A stretch of 64,000 nt of DNA from Cyclobacteriaceae bacterium (GTDB taxonomy: Bacteria; Bacteroidota; Bacteroidia; Cytophagales; Cyclobacteriaceae), in NCBI GenBank assembly GCA_016787565.1, contig JAEUUG010000003.1:496001-560000 (forward strand). Direction: 5' to 3'. Shown here one piece after another: positions 26,035-34,805 of the stretch (within the stretch, counting starts at the first letter, position 1; each line of letters starts with the position of its first letter). The notes beneath the pieces are model-generated. The model was not told the origin of the DNA, searched no databases, and saw only the letters and a list, made by a program, of their open reading frames with translations. Position numbers and translations under genes: made by a program.

Positions 26035-27948
26035 ATGAATAGAGCAGTACTTTTTAGTTTATTTTTTATGGTGGTATGTTGGGCGGATCTCATCGCTCAG
26101 GACCAACCCAAGCGAAGGCTGAAAGTTGCAGGTGGTCTATTGGTTATTTTACCAGACACCACGCTCATAACCAAAAGGGATACTGTACTTTTTTTGACGG
26201 AGAAAGAAAGAAAGGCAATACGATTACGGGAAAACCCGCATATAAAATCCGCCCGGTTTTATGATAGTTTGTCACGTAAGGCCTCCGCGTATCGGATGAG
26301 CGACATTCTTGATTGGATTGTTAAGAAAAAAAAACGGAAAGAGAAACTCGTCAGCCTCGTGGTGAAGAGTGAAGATGTGTTTCAGCCGTATGCCGGACTT
26401 ACCATTGGATCCATCGTTTTTAACAGTGTTGATATGATTGAAGGATCAGTTATCGATACGCTTCAAAAGGCGTCTACACGCTTTGGAAAATTTGTTAACA
26501 AGGTTCACCGAGATACACGGTCGCAGATTATCCGGCAGAATCTTCTTTTCTCTGTGGGGGATGTTGTTGATCCCTATGTGTTGGCTGATAATGAAAGATT
26601 GCTTCGTCAGTTTAAAACCCTTCGCGATGCCAGAATTTACGTGTCAAAAAATAGACAAGATCCTGCGGTTGCTGATGTGGTAGTTGTAACACAAGATCGT
26701 GGATCCATCGGTGTTTCAGGATCCTATTCTTCGCTTAAAAAATTTCGTTTTGATCTGTACGACATCAATATGTTGGGTTATGCCCGTCAGTTGCGCTTGT
26801 CGTATTTTCGCAATACCAGTGCATCTCAGACAAACGGCTATGAGGTGACACTGCGCGAGCCTAATTTTTTCCGCACATTTATTCAAGGTGAGCTTCAGCA
26901 CACCGACAACTATCTTCGGCAACGTACTCGCTTAACATTGGGCCGTGATTTCCTCACTCCGGAGACGCGGTATGCTGGTGGCTTTTCCATGTACAGAACA
27001 TTTGAGAATTTCTATTTTGAAGAATACGATACGTTTGAAATTTCCTATCGTGAAAACAATGTAGATGTCTGGGCAGGCCGTTCGTTTCAATTGGCGAAGC
27101 GTACCAACCTCATCTTTTGTGCCCGGGTGAACACCCTGAAGTTTATGGATAGCCCATTTGTATCGCCCGATTCAAATTCTTTCTTCTATGATCGCACCAT
27201 CTTCATGGAAAGTTTTACTGTGGTGAATAGCAACTTTTTAAAGAGTTACCGCATTCGTGGGTTTGGAAGAACAGAGGATATTCCGATAGGCGGGTCGGTG
27301 AGTTTGGTGCTGGGTCAGGAAGTTAACCAGTTTGTCGATCGCAATTACGCGGAGTTGAATGGCAAATGGGGTAAGTATTTTCCGTCCACGGGGTACTTCA
27401 ACCTCTCTGGTGCATTGGGTAGTTTTTTTAAAAAAGGTATGCATGAAGATGGATTGATTAAAATTTCCAGCACATACTTTAGTGACCTCGTAAAACTGCG
27501 CAACGCGCAAATGCGGCAGTTCATTTTTGCAACCTATACAAGAGGTTTTAATCGCGTGTTAGACCGAACAGTTGACCTGGAAGGGAAGTGGTCGGTTAAT
27601 GCGATGCGGCCTATTGGAAACGAAAGAGTAACCCTGGGTTTTGAAACTGTTTATTTTATGCCCTGGTATTCGTATGGTTTTCAATTTGCACTCTTTCATC
27701 GCTTCGATCTAAATCTGCTAACGGCTGATCAAATGCTGTTGACAAAAAATTCCCTATTTCCGATTATTCGTATTGGCACACGGATGGTGAATGAAAATCT
27801 TGTATTTCCCGGATTTTCTCTTGAGTTGGCATATTTTGGTAAGAGTGGAATTTACCGCGATGCCTGGGAAGTTAAATTTTCTGTCTCCATACCCGATTTA
27901 TTTGGGACGAGCGAGAACTATAAGCCTAAAGTTTCGGAGTTCAATTAA
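26035..27948 (+). CDS. POTRA and outer-membrane beta-barrel protein (BamA/TamA-like)
   Basis: 637 aa with a signal peptide (cleavage near LIAQD). Residues about 115-230 resemble POTRA units (IIRQNLLFSVGDVVDPYVLADNERLLRQFKTLRDARIYV is the usual BamA/ShlB-type signature; only part is quoted in other entries). The rest is a barrel with alternating aromatic and polar strands, ending in a VKFSVSIPDLFG-like last strand. Such proteins insert or export other proteins through the outer membrane, or link to inner membrane partners. Being divergent from the mla operon suggests an envelope-lipid connection, but that is inference. Confidence 0.75.
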   Translation: MNRAVLFSLFFMVVCWADLIAQDQPKRRLKVAGGLLVILPDTTLITKRDTVLFLTEKERKAIRLRENPHIKSARFYDSLSRKASAYRMSDILDWIVKKKKRKEKLVSLVVKSEDVFQPYAGLTIGSIVFNSVDMIEGSVIDTLQKASTRFGKFVNKVHRDTRSQIIRQNLLFSVGDVVDPYVLADNERLLRQFKTLRDARIYVSKNRQDPAVADVVVVTQDRGSIGVSGSYSSLKKFRFDLYDINMLGYARQLRLSYFRNTSASQTNGYEVTLREPNFFRTFIQGELQHTDNYLRQRTRLTLGRDFLTPETRYAGGFSMYRTFENFYFEEYDTFEISYRENNVDVWAGRSFQLAKRTNLIFCARVNTLKFMDSPFVSPDSNSFFYDRTIFMESFTVVNSNFLKSYRIRGFGRTEDIPIGGSVSLVLGQEVNQFVDRNYAELNGKWGKYFPSTGYFNLSGALGSFFKKGMHEDGLIKISSTYFSDLVKLRNAQMRQFIFATYTRGFNRVLDRTVDLEGKWSVNAMRPIGNERVTLGFETVYFMPWYSYGFQFALFHRFDLNLLTADQMLLTKNSLFPIIRIGTRMVNENLVFPGFSLELAYFGKSGIYRDAWEVKFSVSIPDLFGTSENYKPKVSEFN

Positions 27949-28888
27949 TTTTTTTACCTAAGTCAGACTTTTTAATCCCATATCGCTGGGCGTAGACAAA
28001 GGTAAACTCAGCACCAAACAGGAGTATAAGTCCGGTGTAGGAAACCCATAACATTATGAGGACAATGGATCCGGCAGCTCCGTACATGGAACTAAAGGTG
28101 CTTTGTCCAAAATAGAAACCGAGTGCAAACTTCGCGATTACAAACAGAAAAGCAGTTAAGAATGCACCCATCCATACTCCTTTCCAATGAACATTTACAT
28201 CGGGAAGAAATTTAAAGATGGCAGCAAAAAGCAGTGTAATAATTCCGATAGAAAAGAGAATATCAAGAATGCGAAAGACACTATTCAACTCCTCTGACCA
28301 ATGCAAGGCAACCCAACCGCTGACCGCACTAAGACCGGCTGAAAGGACCAGCGATACCAGCAATAAAAATCCAACCACGAGTATGAGGCCAAAGGAAAAT
28401 AGCCTGTCACGGAGGTGACCAAGAATTTTTTGCCGGGTTTTTGGTTTGGCCTTCACATTCCAAATCATGTTTAACATTTGTTGCAATTCATAAAATACTC
28501 CAGTCGCGCCAAACAGGAGTGTAAGGATGCCCAGGATCGAAGAAACAACGTTGCTTTTCTTTTCGCCTGCTTTACTCACGATGGCCTCAATATCTTTGGC
28601 TGTATCACCACCCATTACGGATTGAATTTGATCGGTAATTTGCATGGTAACTTCTTCTTTATCGTAGAAATAGCTGGCGGTGTTGATGATGATGATCAAT
28701 AATCCCGGCAAGGAAAAAATGGTATAGTACGCAATGATGATGCTGTTGTTGAAGGGGTTACTTTCTTTCCATAGTAAAAATGTTTCTTTCAATAGTATCC
28801 CCGCTTCTTTGATGTAGATCATATTTTCGTTGAATTTTTTTACTGCGACTGCCGTATTGAACGCCAATATCAATTGTTGAGCCATCAT
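27941..28888 (-). CDS. YihY/BrkB family inner-membrane protein
   Basis: 315 aa; two ATGs at 28888 and 28885. Six membrane segments are visible, with the family sequence AYYTIFSLPGLLIIIINTASYF near residue 55 and the C-terminal FGAEFTYVY-like FGAEFTFVYAQRYG. Members of this family were once called RNase BN by mistake; their true function is unknown, with links to serum resistance and envelope traits. It is convergent with the beta-barrel gene, overlapping its end by 8 nt. Confidence 0.88.
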   Translation of the reverse strand: MMAQQLILAFNTAVAVKKFNENMIYIKEAGILLKETFLLWKESNPFNNSIIIAYYTIFSLPGLLIIIINTASYFYDKEEVTMQITDQIQSVMGGDTAKDIEAIVSKAGEKKSNVVSSILGILTLLFGATGVFYELQQMLNMIWNVKAKPKTRQKILGHLRDRLFSFGLILVVGFLLLVSLVLSAGLSAVSGWVALHWSEELNSVFRILDILFSIGIITLLFAAIFKFLPDVNVHWKGVWMGAFLTAFLFVIAKFALGFYFGQSTFSSMYGAAGSIVLIMLWVSYTGLILLFGAEFTFVYAQRYGIKKSDLGKKIN

Positions 28889-29040
28889 TTATGTTTTCGA
28901 CTTCTCTTATTTTCGGCTATTTCCCGTACGATGGGCAAAATAATCTACACACAATGCAAGTAACGTAACAGGATAACCCGTGTTTGAGGGTTATAAACTC
29001 TTTCGTGCTCAGGAATGTGGCATATGTGCTTTTTGCAGAC

Positions 29041-29056
29041 TGGCATTATTTTCCCA
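29041..29056 (+). promoter_or_regulatory. TGGCAY promoter of the AsmA-like gene
   Basis: CTGGCATT-ATTT-TCCCA, T 35 nt before the ATG at 29076. A second TGGCAT lies at 29017. It decides for the start at 29076 over the upstream GTG at 28980. Confidence 0.45.
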
Positions 29057-29075
29057 TCACATTCTGGAAAACGGT

Positions 29076-30206
29076 ATGCACATTCAAAATAAGAAGCGAA
29101 AGGTTTGGATATTTCTCCTGATAGGATTATTTCTTATAATCATTGCGCGCATAGCATTACCGTACATCGTACTTCATGTCGCGAATAATAAATTAGCAAA
29201 TCTTCGCGGTTACTATGGGCATGTGAAGGACGTCCACTTATCCCTTTATAAAGGCGCATATTCTGTAGATAGCATATATTTCAATAAGGTTGATTCCGTA
29301 ACGCAAAAACAAACGCCTTTCTTCAATACCACACGCGTTGATATCTCTATTGAGTGGCGTGCGCTGTGGAAGGGCTCTCTGGTGGGAGAAGTTGCCATCA
29401 CTAGTCCAACGCTGCTTTTTACCAAAGATAAAGTTGAGCCTAAGCAGCTGTTGAAGGACTCCAGTTACCTAAAGGGATTGCTGGATGATTTCATGCCCTT
29501 GCAAATAAACCGTGTGGAAGTCTATGATGGCATGCTTCGCTATCGCGATGAAGGCATACAGCCTGTGCTGGATATGGAGATGACCAATATGGTTGTGCTC
29601 GCTGAAAATCTGCGTAATAGTTACGATTCCTCTGCTTTGTTGCCTGCTAAAATTTATGCCAGCGCAACGCTTTATGAGGGCACACTTACATTTGATATGC
29701 GCATGAATCCGTTGGCTGCAGCACCTACTTTTGATTTGAATGCAAAGCTCATCAATACTAACCTTGTTTTGCTCAATGATTTTTTTCAAGCCTATGCCAA
29801 AGTAGATGTTAATAAGGGCACGTTTGGGTTGTATGCTGAGGTGGCTTCAAAGGATGGAAAATTCAATGGGTATATGAAACCGTTAATTCATGGGCTTGAC
29901 GTATTAGGAAAAGAAGATCGTGACGATAATGTTTTACGTCAGCTATGGGAGGGTATCGTGGGAACGGGTGCACAGGTTTTTAAGAACCAAAATGAAGATC
30001 AGGTGGCAACGAAAATTCCGCTTTCCGGAACAATCGGTAAAACAAATATTAATACATGGTATGCGATCATGAATATTATGCGCAATGCTTTCATTCAGGC
30101 TTTGCTTCCTGCTATCGACAATGAAGTTAACCTCGCCAATGTGAAAGATGCGAAACAGGAGAAGAAAACGTTTCTACAGAAGGTATTTGGTAAGAAGGAT
30201 GGGTAA
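29076..30206 (+). CDS. AsmA/DUF748-like membrane-anchored protein
   Basis: 376 aa from the ATG at 29076. One N-terminal membrane helix (about 8-28) precedes a large periplasmic domain with repeated beta-rich stretches such as VDISIEWRALWKGSLVGEVAI and LPLQINRVEVYDGMLRYRD. DUF748/AsmA-like proteins form long periplasmic structures linked with lipid transport between membranes. It could cooperate with the Mla system or the second protein of the same kind at 37253. It is probably a single gene, with its own TGGCAT element. Confidence 0.75.
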   Translation: MHIQNKKRKVWIFLLIGLFLIIIARIALPYIVLHVANNKLANLRGYYGHVKDVHLSLYKGAYSVDSIYFNKVDSVTQKQTPFFNTTRVDISIEWRALWKGSLVGEVAITSPTLLFTKDKVEPKQLLKDSSYLKGLLDDFMPLQINRVEVYDGMLRYRDEGIQPVLDMEMTNMVVLAENLRNSYDSSALLPAKIYASATLYEGTLTFDMRMNPLAAAPTFDLNAKLINTNLVLLNDFFQAYAKVDVNKGTFGLYAEVASKDGKFNGYMKPLIHGLDVLGKEDRDDNVLRQLWEGIVGTGAQVFKNQNEDQVATKIPLSGTIGKTNINTWYAIMNIMRNAFIQALLPAIDNEVNLANVKDAKQEKKTFLQKVFGKKDG

Positions 30207-30220
30207 TTTGCCGACAAAAA

Positions 30221-30251
30221 AACAAGACTGCCCTTGTGGAGCAGCCTTGTT
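30221..30251 (-). terminator. Intrinsic terminator of the ytxH-csbD operon
   Basis: Stem AACAAGACTGC / GCAGCCTTGTT with a 9-nt loop and one mismatch; on the minus strand it is followed by a run of T. It lies between convergent genes and may serve both. Confidence 0.75.
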
Positions 30252-30293
30252 CAATGAATGAAATAACGTTATAGTTTTTTAACTTTTGAGAAC

Positions 30294-30479
30294 TTACAAT
30301 CCTGAAATTTCTTTTTCAATCTCAGCCCGTGTCTTACCTAGTTTCTTTTGGATGCGACCATAAAGTTCATCTTCCTTTCCTTCCAACAGTATCAGGTCAT
30401 CATCCGTTAACGATGCGTACTTTTGCTTTAGCTTGCCCTTCATCTCATTCCAGGTGCCCTTCAGTTGCAGGTTGTTCAT
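30294..30479 (-). CDS. CsbD family stress protein
   Basis: 61 aa with the CsbD pattern: LQLKGTWNEMKGKLKQKYASLTDDDL near the N-terminus, then EGKEDELYGRIQKKLGKTRAE. CsbD-like proteins are small, highly charged, and under general stress control in many bacteria; their molecular role is unknown. It starts 11 nt after the ytxH-like gene on the same strand, so the two are one operon with the TGGCAT promoter upstream of the ytxH-like gene. Confidence 0.93.
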   Translation of the reverse strand: MNNLQLKGTWNEMKGKLKQKYASLTDDDLILLEGKEDELYGRIQKKLGKTRAEIEKEISGL

Positions 30480-30490
30480 AATAGTTCAGT

Positions 30491-30751
30491 TTACATTTTT
30501 GCTTTTTCGCTTGCGTGGTTAACGCCTTCCTTCAACTTTCTGGAGGCTTCATCCATTCCGCCATTGAATTTTTCTTTCAAGGATTCAATTGAGTCGTCCA
30601 TCGCTCCTTTTAAATTATCACCCAGCTTGCGCGATCCTTTTGCAATGTTTGATCTGGTCTCTTCACCGCTGGAAGGTGCTAATAAAATGCCGATGGCAAC
30701 CCCAATGGCCGCTCCAGCCAACAAACCTCCGATTAAATTTTTTGCGTTCAT
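30491..30751 (-). CDS. YtxH domain small membrane protein
   Basis: 86 aa. The N-terminal hydrophobic, glycine/alanine-rich segment (LIGGLLAGAAIGVAIGILLAP) followed by SSGEETR and a helical, charged tail is the YtxH signature. The protein is anchored at the inner membrane with a cytoplasmic tail. YtxH proteins belong to the general stress response; no biochemical activity is known. First gene of the operon with csbD. A related gene is at 41504. Confidence 0.93.
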   Translation of the reverse strand: MNAKNLIGGLLAGAAIGVAIGILLAPSSGEETRSNIAKGSRKLGDNLKGAMDDSIESLKEKFNGGMDEASRKLKEGVNHASEKAKM

Positions 30752-30777
30752 AATGTTTTGTTTTTAGTGTACATGTA

Positions 30778-30793
30778 ATATCCGCACATGCCA
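30778..30793 (-). promoter_or_regulatory. TGGCAT element proximal to the ytxH-csbD operon
   Basis: TGGCATG with the T 42 nt before the ATG, but the downstream half has no -12-like box. The second copy at 30828 is the better candidate. Confidence 0.3.
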
Positions 30794-30812
30794 TGCGAAT
30801 CATTTCCCATAC

Positions 30813-30828
30813 AGAAAATAAGATGCCA
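30813..30828 (-). promoter_or_regulatory. TGGCAY promoter of the ytxH-csbD operon
   Basis: TGGCATC-TTAT-TTTCT at exact sigma-54 spacing, 77 nt before the ATG, with a one-mismatch dyad (GTG-N12-CTG, 30882-30899) 54 nt upstream. Confidence 0.45.
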
Positions 30829-31097
30829 TATGTGTAAACTTCCGCTATGCCCAACCCACTTGCATTTTTGCTTTTTATACTGTGGAGAATAGTCGACTGT
30901 TTGTATAAGAATTTACGCACCACTGCGAGGTTATTGAATTGAAATTCAGTTCGCAAAGGGAACTGCCGCATTTTAAACGCTGACCGGAGGCCTGCTCGTA
31001 ACGCTAGAGAATCAATCTGCGGCACGAAATTTTCCTGCGCTTCTGCAATTCCTAGATTAAATTCCAATAGTGGACATAACTTAAATTACCATTAACG

Positions 31098-31691
31098 ATG
31101 ATGACGCGAACAAGATGGTCAATCGATCCATCACATAGTGAAATTACCTTTAAAGTACGGCATCTTATGATTGCGTATGTCAAAGGATCATTAAAGAAAT
31201 TTGAAGCTGAGATTGAAACGGATGATGTGGATTTCGAAACAGCCACAATTAATCTGACCATCGATAGCGACTCCATCACCACAGGTGATAGTAAGCGGGA
31301 TGAGCATTTGAAAAGTGCTGATTTTTTTGATGTTGAGAATTATCCAAAGATAATTTTTAAGGGTATCCGGATGGGAGAGGCAGAGCCGGGCGATCATCAT
31401 GTGCTATCCGGTGAATTAACCATCAAGGGCATCACAAGGTCGATTGAATTAAATGTTCAGTTTGGGGGCATGCTCAAAGATCCGTGGGGCAATGAAAAAG
31501 CCGGATTTGCCATCACCGGAAAAATAGACAGGAGTGATTGGGAGCTTACCTGGAATACGGTTATGGATGCAGGCGGACTTCTGGTAGGAGAGGAAGTTCA
31601 CATTTCCTGCGATGTTGAATTATTGAGAGAAAGTGAAACAAAAGGAGAAGGAGAATTAGAGCCTGTTGTTTACAAGAACATTGTACTCTGA
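31098..31691 (+). CDS. YceI family protein
   Basis: 197 aa without a signal peptide. YceI features: WSIDPSHSEITFKVRHLMIAYVKGSLKKFE at the start (cited in part), ATINLTIDSDSITTGDSKRDEHLKSADFFD, PKIIFKG and GELTIKGITRSIELNV. The fold is a lipocalin-like barrel that binds isoprenoid or amphiphilic ligands. Most relatives are periplasmic; this one lacks an export signal and is probably cytoplasmic. It is 57 nt upstream of the aldehyde dehydrogenase gene and may be cotranscribed with it. Confidence 0.93.
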   Translation: MMTRTRWSIDPSHSEITFKVRHLMIAYVKGSLKKFEAEIETDDVDFETATINLTIDSDSITTGDSKRDEHLKSADFFDVENYPKIIFKGIRMGEAEPGDHHVLSGELTIKGITRSIELNVQFGGMLKDPWGNEKAGFAITGKIDRSDWELTWNTVMDAGGLLVGEEVHISCDVELLRESETKGEGELEPVVYKNIVL

Positions 31692-31748
31692 TGCATTCAT
31701 GAAACTCAGCATTCCATCTTAAAAGCTGATTAACTTTTAAAACTATAT

Positions 31749-33131
31749 ATGACTACAGAAACAGTATACCCGAAAGAAAATAACTTCAGTCAATCAGTTA
31801 ATTCAATGCGTGAGGTTGAACTTGAGACTGCACTAGAAAAGGCACACCTGGCTTATGGACACTGGAGGAAGACTTCATTCGAAGACCGCTCCAAGCTTTT
31901 GTTGGCTGTGGCCGCCTTGATGCGACTCAAAAAACGATTGCTGGCGAGTCTGATCACAACGGAAATGGGAAAGCTCATTGAACAGGCAGAAGGTGAGATA
32001 GACCTGAGTGCGGACATTATCGAATACTATGCTGAGCACGGTGCTGAATTTTTAGCAGACAAATTTCTTGATCCCGTGTATGGTGCTGCACTTGTTCGCT
32101 CCAGTTCCATTGGTGTTTTGCTGGGTGTACAGCCCTGGAATTTCCCTTTTTATCAAGTAGCTCGCTTTGCCGCTCCTAATCTGATGGTTGGCAATACAGT
32201 ATTGATTAAACATGCCTCTATCGTTCCGCAATGTGCAGCCGCAATAGAAGATCTTTTTACCAAAGCTGGAGCCCGCGAAGGTCTGTACACCAATTTACAG
32301 ATCAGTGGTGAACGCGCAACGGCCCTTGTTTCAGACACGCGCATCAAAGGTGTGTCGCTTACAGGAAGCGAAGAAGCGGGAGCCAGCCTGGCATCAGCCG
32401 CTGGTGTTCACCTGAAGAAATCAGTTTTGGAGTTGGGTGGTAGTGATGCCTTCATTATTCTGGAGGATGCCGATATGGAGAAAACAGTGGAGTGGGCAGT
32501 TGTTGGCAGAATGAATAATAATGGGCAGTGTTGTGTGGCGTCAAAACGGTTTATTGCAGTTGAGGCAATAGCCGATGAGTTTTTGAAAAGATTCACAGAG
32601 AAATTGTCGAAGTTAAAAGTTGGGGATCCGATGGATCGGACAACAGATCTCGGACCGATGAGCAGCGAAGAGGCGCTTCTTCATTTGCTTGATCAGGTTA
32701 ATCGTTCGGTAAAAGCAGGCGCAACCCTGGTGTTGGGCGGTAAGCGTGCAAATTTGCCCGGTGCGTTTATGGAGCCCACCATTCTCACTGATCTTAAACC
32801 AGGAATTGCAGCGTATGATGAAGAGTTGTTCGGACCAGTTGCATCGTTTTACCGTGTGAAGGATGAACAAGCAGCTATTGATCTGGCGAATGATTCTCCT
32901 TTTGGTTTAGGGTGTTCCATCTTCACACAAAATATTGAACGGGGCAGACGCATAGCCGATCAGATTGATACCGGAATGGTATTCATTAATCATCCCGTTT
33001 GGACGCAGGCCGACTTGCCATTTGGGGGAACCAAGCGCTCGGGTTATGGCCGTGAACTTTCGGAGATGGGTATTCACGAGTTTGTGAATAAAAAACTTAT
33101 CCGGGTCAGCGAGCTCACCGATCCATTTTAA
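31749..33131 (+). CDS. NAD(P)-dependent aldehyde dehydrogenase, succinate-semialdehyde dehydrogenase type
   Basis: 460 aa. Catalytic cysteine lies in NNNGQCCVASKRF, general-base glutamate in VLELGGSDAF, and the cofactor region includes GVLLGVQPWNFPFYQ and LTGSEEAG. Length and motifs fit the short class of succinate-semialdehyde dehydrogenases (Sad/YneI type). It oxidises aldehydes to acids in the cytosol and in a stress island may serve aldehyde detoxification. It is followed by an interspersed palindromic element that can act as terminator. Confidence 0.9.
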   Translation: MTTETVYPKENNFSQSVNSMREVELETALEKAHLAYGHWRKTSFEDRSKLLLAVAALMRLKKRLLASLITTEMGKLIEQAEGEIDLSADIIEYYAEHGAEFLADKFLDPVYGAALVRSSSIGVLLGVQPWNFPFYQVARFAAPNLMVGNTVLIKHASIVPQCAAAIEDLFTKAGAREGLYTNLQISGERATALVSDTRIKGVSLTGSEEAGASLASAAGVHLKKSVLELGGSDAFIILEDADMEKTVEWAVVGRMNNNGQCCVASKRFIAVEAIADEFLKRFTEKLSKLKVGDPMDRTTDLGPMSSEEALLHLLDQVNRSVKAGATLVLGGKRANLPGAFMEPTILTDLKPGIAAYDEELFGPVASFYRVKDEQAAIDLANDSPFGLGCSIFTQNIERGRRIADQIDTGMVFINHPVWTQADLPFGGTKRSGYGRELSEMGIHEFVNKKLIRVSELTDPF

Positions 33132-33142
33132 TGGAAAGAAAC

Positions 33143-33274
33143 CTGTCTCAAAAGTCAATTAAAGTTGAAATGTCATTCGGCTTTTAGCCGGAATCTCTTC
33201 TTACCTATCGAATCTGGGATCGCGGGGTCAATTCCCGCGATGACCGGATGATTTTTGAGACAGCTTCTTTTTTT
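33143..33274 (+). repeat. Palindromic interspersed-type repeat with terminator-like end
   Basis: Outer inverted repeat CTGTCTCAAAA (33143-33153) / TTTTGAGACAG (33253-33263), enclosing two inner hairpins: CGGCTTTTAGCCG near 33178-33190 and ATCGCGGG / CCCGCGAT (33219-33226, 33234-33241). A T-run follows at 33267-33274. The inner text (TCATTC...CCGGAATCTC, then AATTCCCGCGATGAC) resembles the degenerate repeats scattered between genes of many Bacteroidota. It could form a cruciform RNA and stop transcription of the dehydrogenase gene. Confidence 0.65.
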
Positions 33275-33311
33275 ACTAGGACGTGTTTAGTAGTAGTCTT
33301 CGAATCTGTTA

Positions 33312-34796
33312 CTAGGCCAATTTAAAGTTGATGGAGAATATAGTGCCTTTATTTAACTCACTCTTCACATCAACCTGCGCACTGTGGCTGTTTAAAATAT
33401 TTTTGGTGGAGGTCAACCCTAAGCCCATGCCACTTGTTTTCCCCGTAAAAAACGGATCAAAGAGTTTTGCCAAATCGGATGCCGGAATTCCTTTTCCGTT
33501 ATCGGCAATGGTAATCGTTAAAACCGTGTCTTTTGTCGCAGCATCAATTTTCAATATTCCCTTACCGGGTATCATCGCTTCTATGGCATTGATAATAATG
33601 TTGAGTAAGGCCATTTGTATCTCAGCCTTATCGACCATAATTTTCGGTAAATCTTTCTGGTAATTCGTGAGCAGTGAAATATTTTCCAGTTTGATACGAT
33701 CCTCTGCCAGGCTTAAGGTATTCTCAATAATTTCGTTAATAGCGGCCAGCTCCAGATGAAGTTGTTTCGGTTTGGAAGAGTTGAGCATTTCGCCCATCAG
33801 TTGTTCTATCCGGTTCGCATTTCGTTCAATGATGTCACCGTATAGCTTTGCAGATTCGTTACCGGGTGGAATTTCATCACGAAGTTGGTCCAGCGCTAAG
33901 TTAAGGTTGGTTAACGGATTACGAACCTCATGGGCCAATGTTCGGGCAATCTTACCGGTGAGCGACAGTCGTTCAGCAACGAGCATATCGCACTCGGCTT
34001 GTTTGCGTACCGTCAGGTCATGGATGATGCCCTGGTAGCGGCAAATTTCTGTCTCCTGATCCGGAATAAAAGCGCAATTTATAATGCAGGATTTCTCCTG
34101 CTTGTCTTTGGTTATGAGTATGACTTCGAAATCTCTGACCTGCCCCTGACTTTTCAGTGTAGCTTCGAAGTGGTGGTAATCGACTTCGTTCAAGAATATG
34201 TCTCTAACGGTGCACGACCTTTCCGGCATCGCGGTGATCGCGAAGAGGTTCAGAAAAGCGTTGTTCACATCCATTAACACCAGTTCTTCACTGGCCAGAA
34301 AAATCGGATCGATTGATCTTTCAAATAAGGTGCGGTATTTTTTTTCATTCTTATCAAGCTCACCAATAATGTCAACTTGATTCTGAAATTGCTGGAGCAG
34401 TTGATGTTCCGTTTCTTTCCGCACGGTAATATCAACCACGGTACCTAATATATCAATGTTGTACAACGTGTGTGGTTTTACAGTAAGTGAATAAAACCGG
34501 AGGCTTTTTTTCCATAATGTCCGGTAGTCGATGGATGAACCGATTCGGTTTGTTTTTACCTCATTTAGAAATGTTGCAACAGCAAGCTGATCCTCATAGT
34601 ATACATTTTCCATAAAGGAGTCCCAGGAAACGTGTTCATTCGGATTTTTATGGAGAATGTTGTAAAGTCCTGCAGACCAGATCAGCTCATTATTTGCTTC
34701 TGACCACTTCCAGCTTCCCATCTCGGCCAGTGACTCAGCCTCATTCAGAAGAATTTTTTGTTCACTATCATGTGTTTCCTGCAAGATATCTTTCAT
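33312..34796 (-). CDS. PAS-containing sensor histidine kinase (NtrB-like)
   Basis: 494 aa, soluble. Two PAS domains (about 15-130 and 150-265) are followed by a HisKA domain with the phosphoacceptor in RTLAHEVRNPLTNL and a HATPase domain with N-box NIIINAIEAMI, G1 IADNGKGIP and G2 GMGLGLTSTKNIL. NtrB-type kinases with this HEVRNPL box usually phosphorylate a sigma-54 activator, and the gene follows one by 9 nt on the same strand. The signal sensed by the PAS domains is unknown. Confidence 0.92.
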   Translation of the reverse strand: MKDILQETHDSEQKILLNEAESLAEMGSWKWSEANNELIWSAGLYNILHKNPNEHVSWDSFMENVYYEDQLAVATFLNEVKTNRIGSSIDYRTLWKKSLRFYSLTVKPHTLYNIDILGTVVDITVRKETEHQLLQQFQNQVDIIGELDKNEKKYRTLFERSIDPIFLASEELVLMDVNNAFLNLFAITAMPERSCTVRDIFLNEVDYHHFEATLKSQGQVRDFEVILITKDKQEKSCIINCAFIPDQETEICRYQGIIHDLTVRKQAECDMLVAERLSLTGKIARTLAHEVRNPLTNLNLALDQLRDEIPPGNESAKLYGDIIERNANRIEQLMGEMLNSSKPKQLHLELAAINEIIENTLSLAEDRIKLENISLLTNYQKDLPKIMVDKAEIQMALLNIIINAIEAMIPGKGILKIDAATKDTVLTITIADNGKGIPASDLAKLFDPFFTGKTSGMGLGLTSTKNILNSHSAQVDVKSELNKGTIFSINFKLA

Positions 34797-34805
34797 GGTA
34801 TTCGT

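Larger units (their letters stand above)
30752..31097. other. Intergenic region with regulatory sites, no gene seen
   Basis: 346 nt between divergent genes (ytxH-like and yceI-like). It holds two TGGCAT elements on the minus strand (30793 and 30828) and a GTG-N12-CTG near-dyad at 30882-30899. A frame of 134 codons on the minus strand overlaps the ytxH-like gene and has no recognisable product. Confidence 0.6.
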
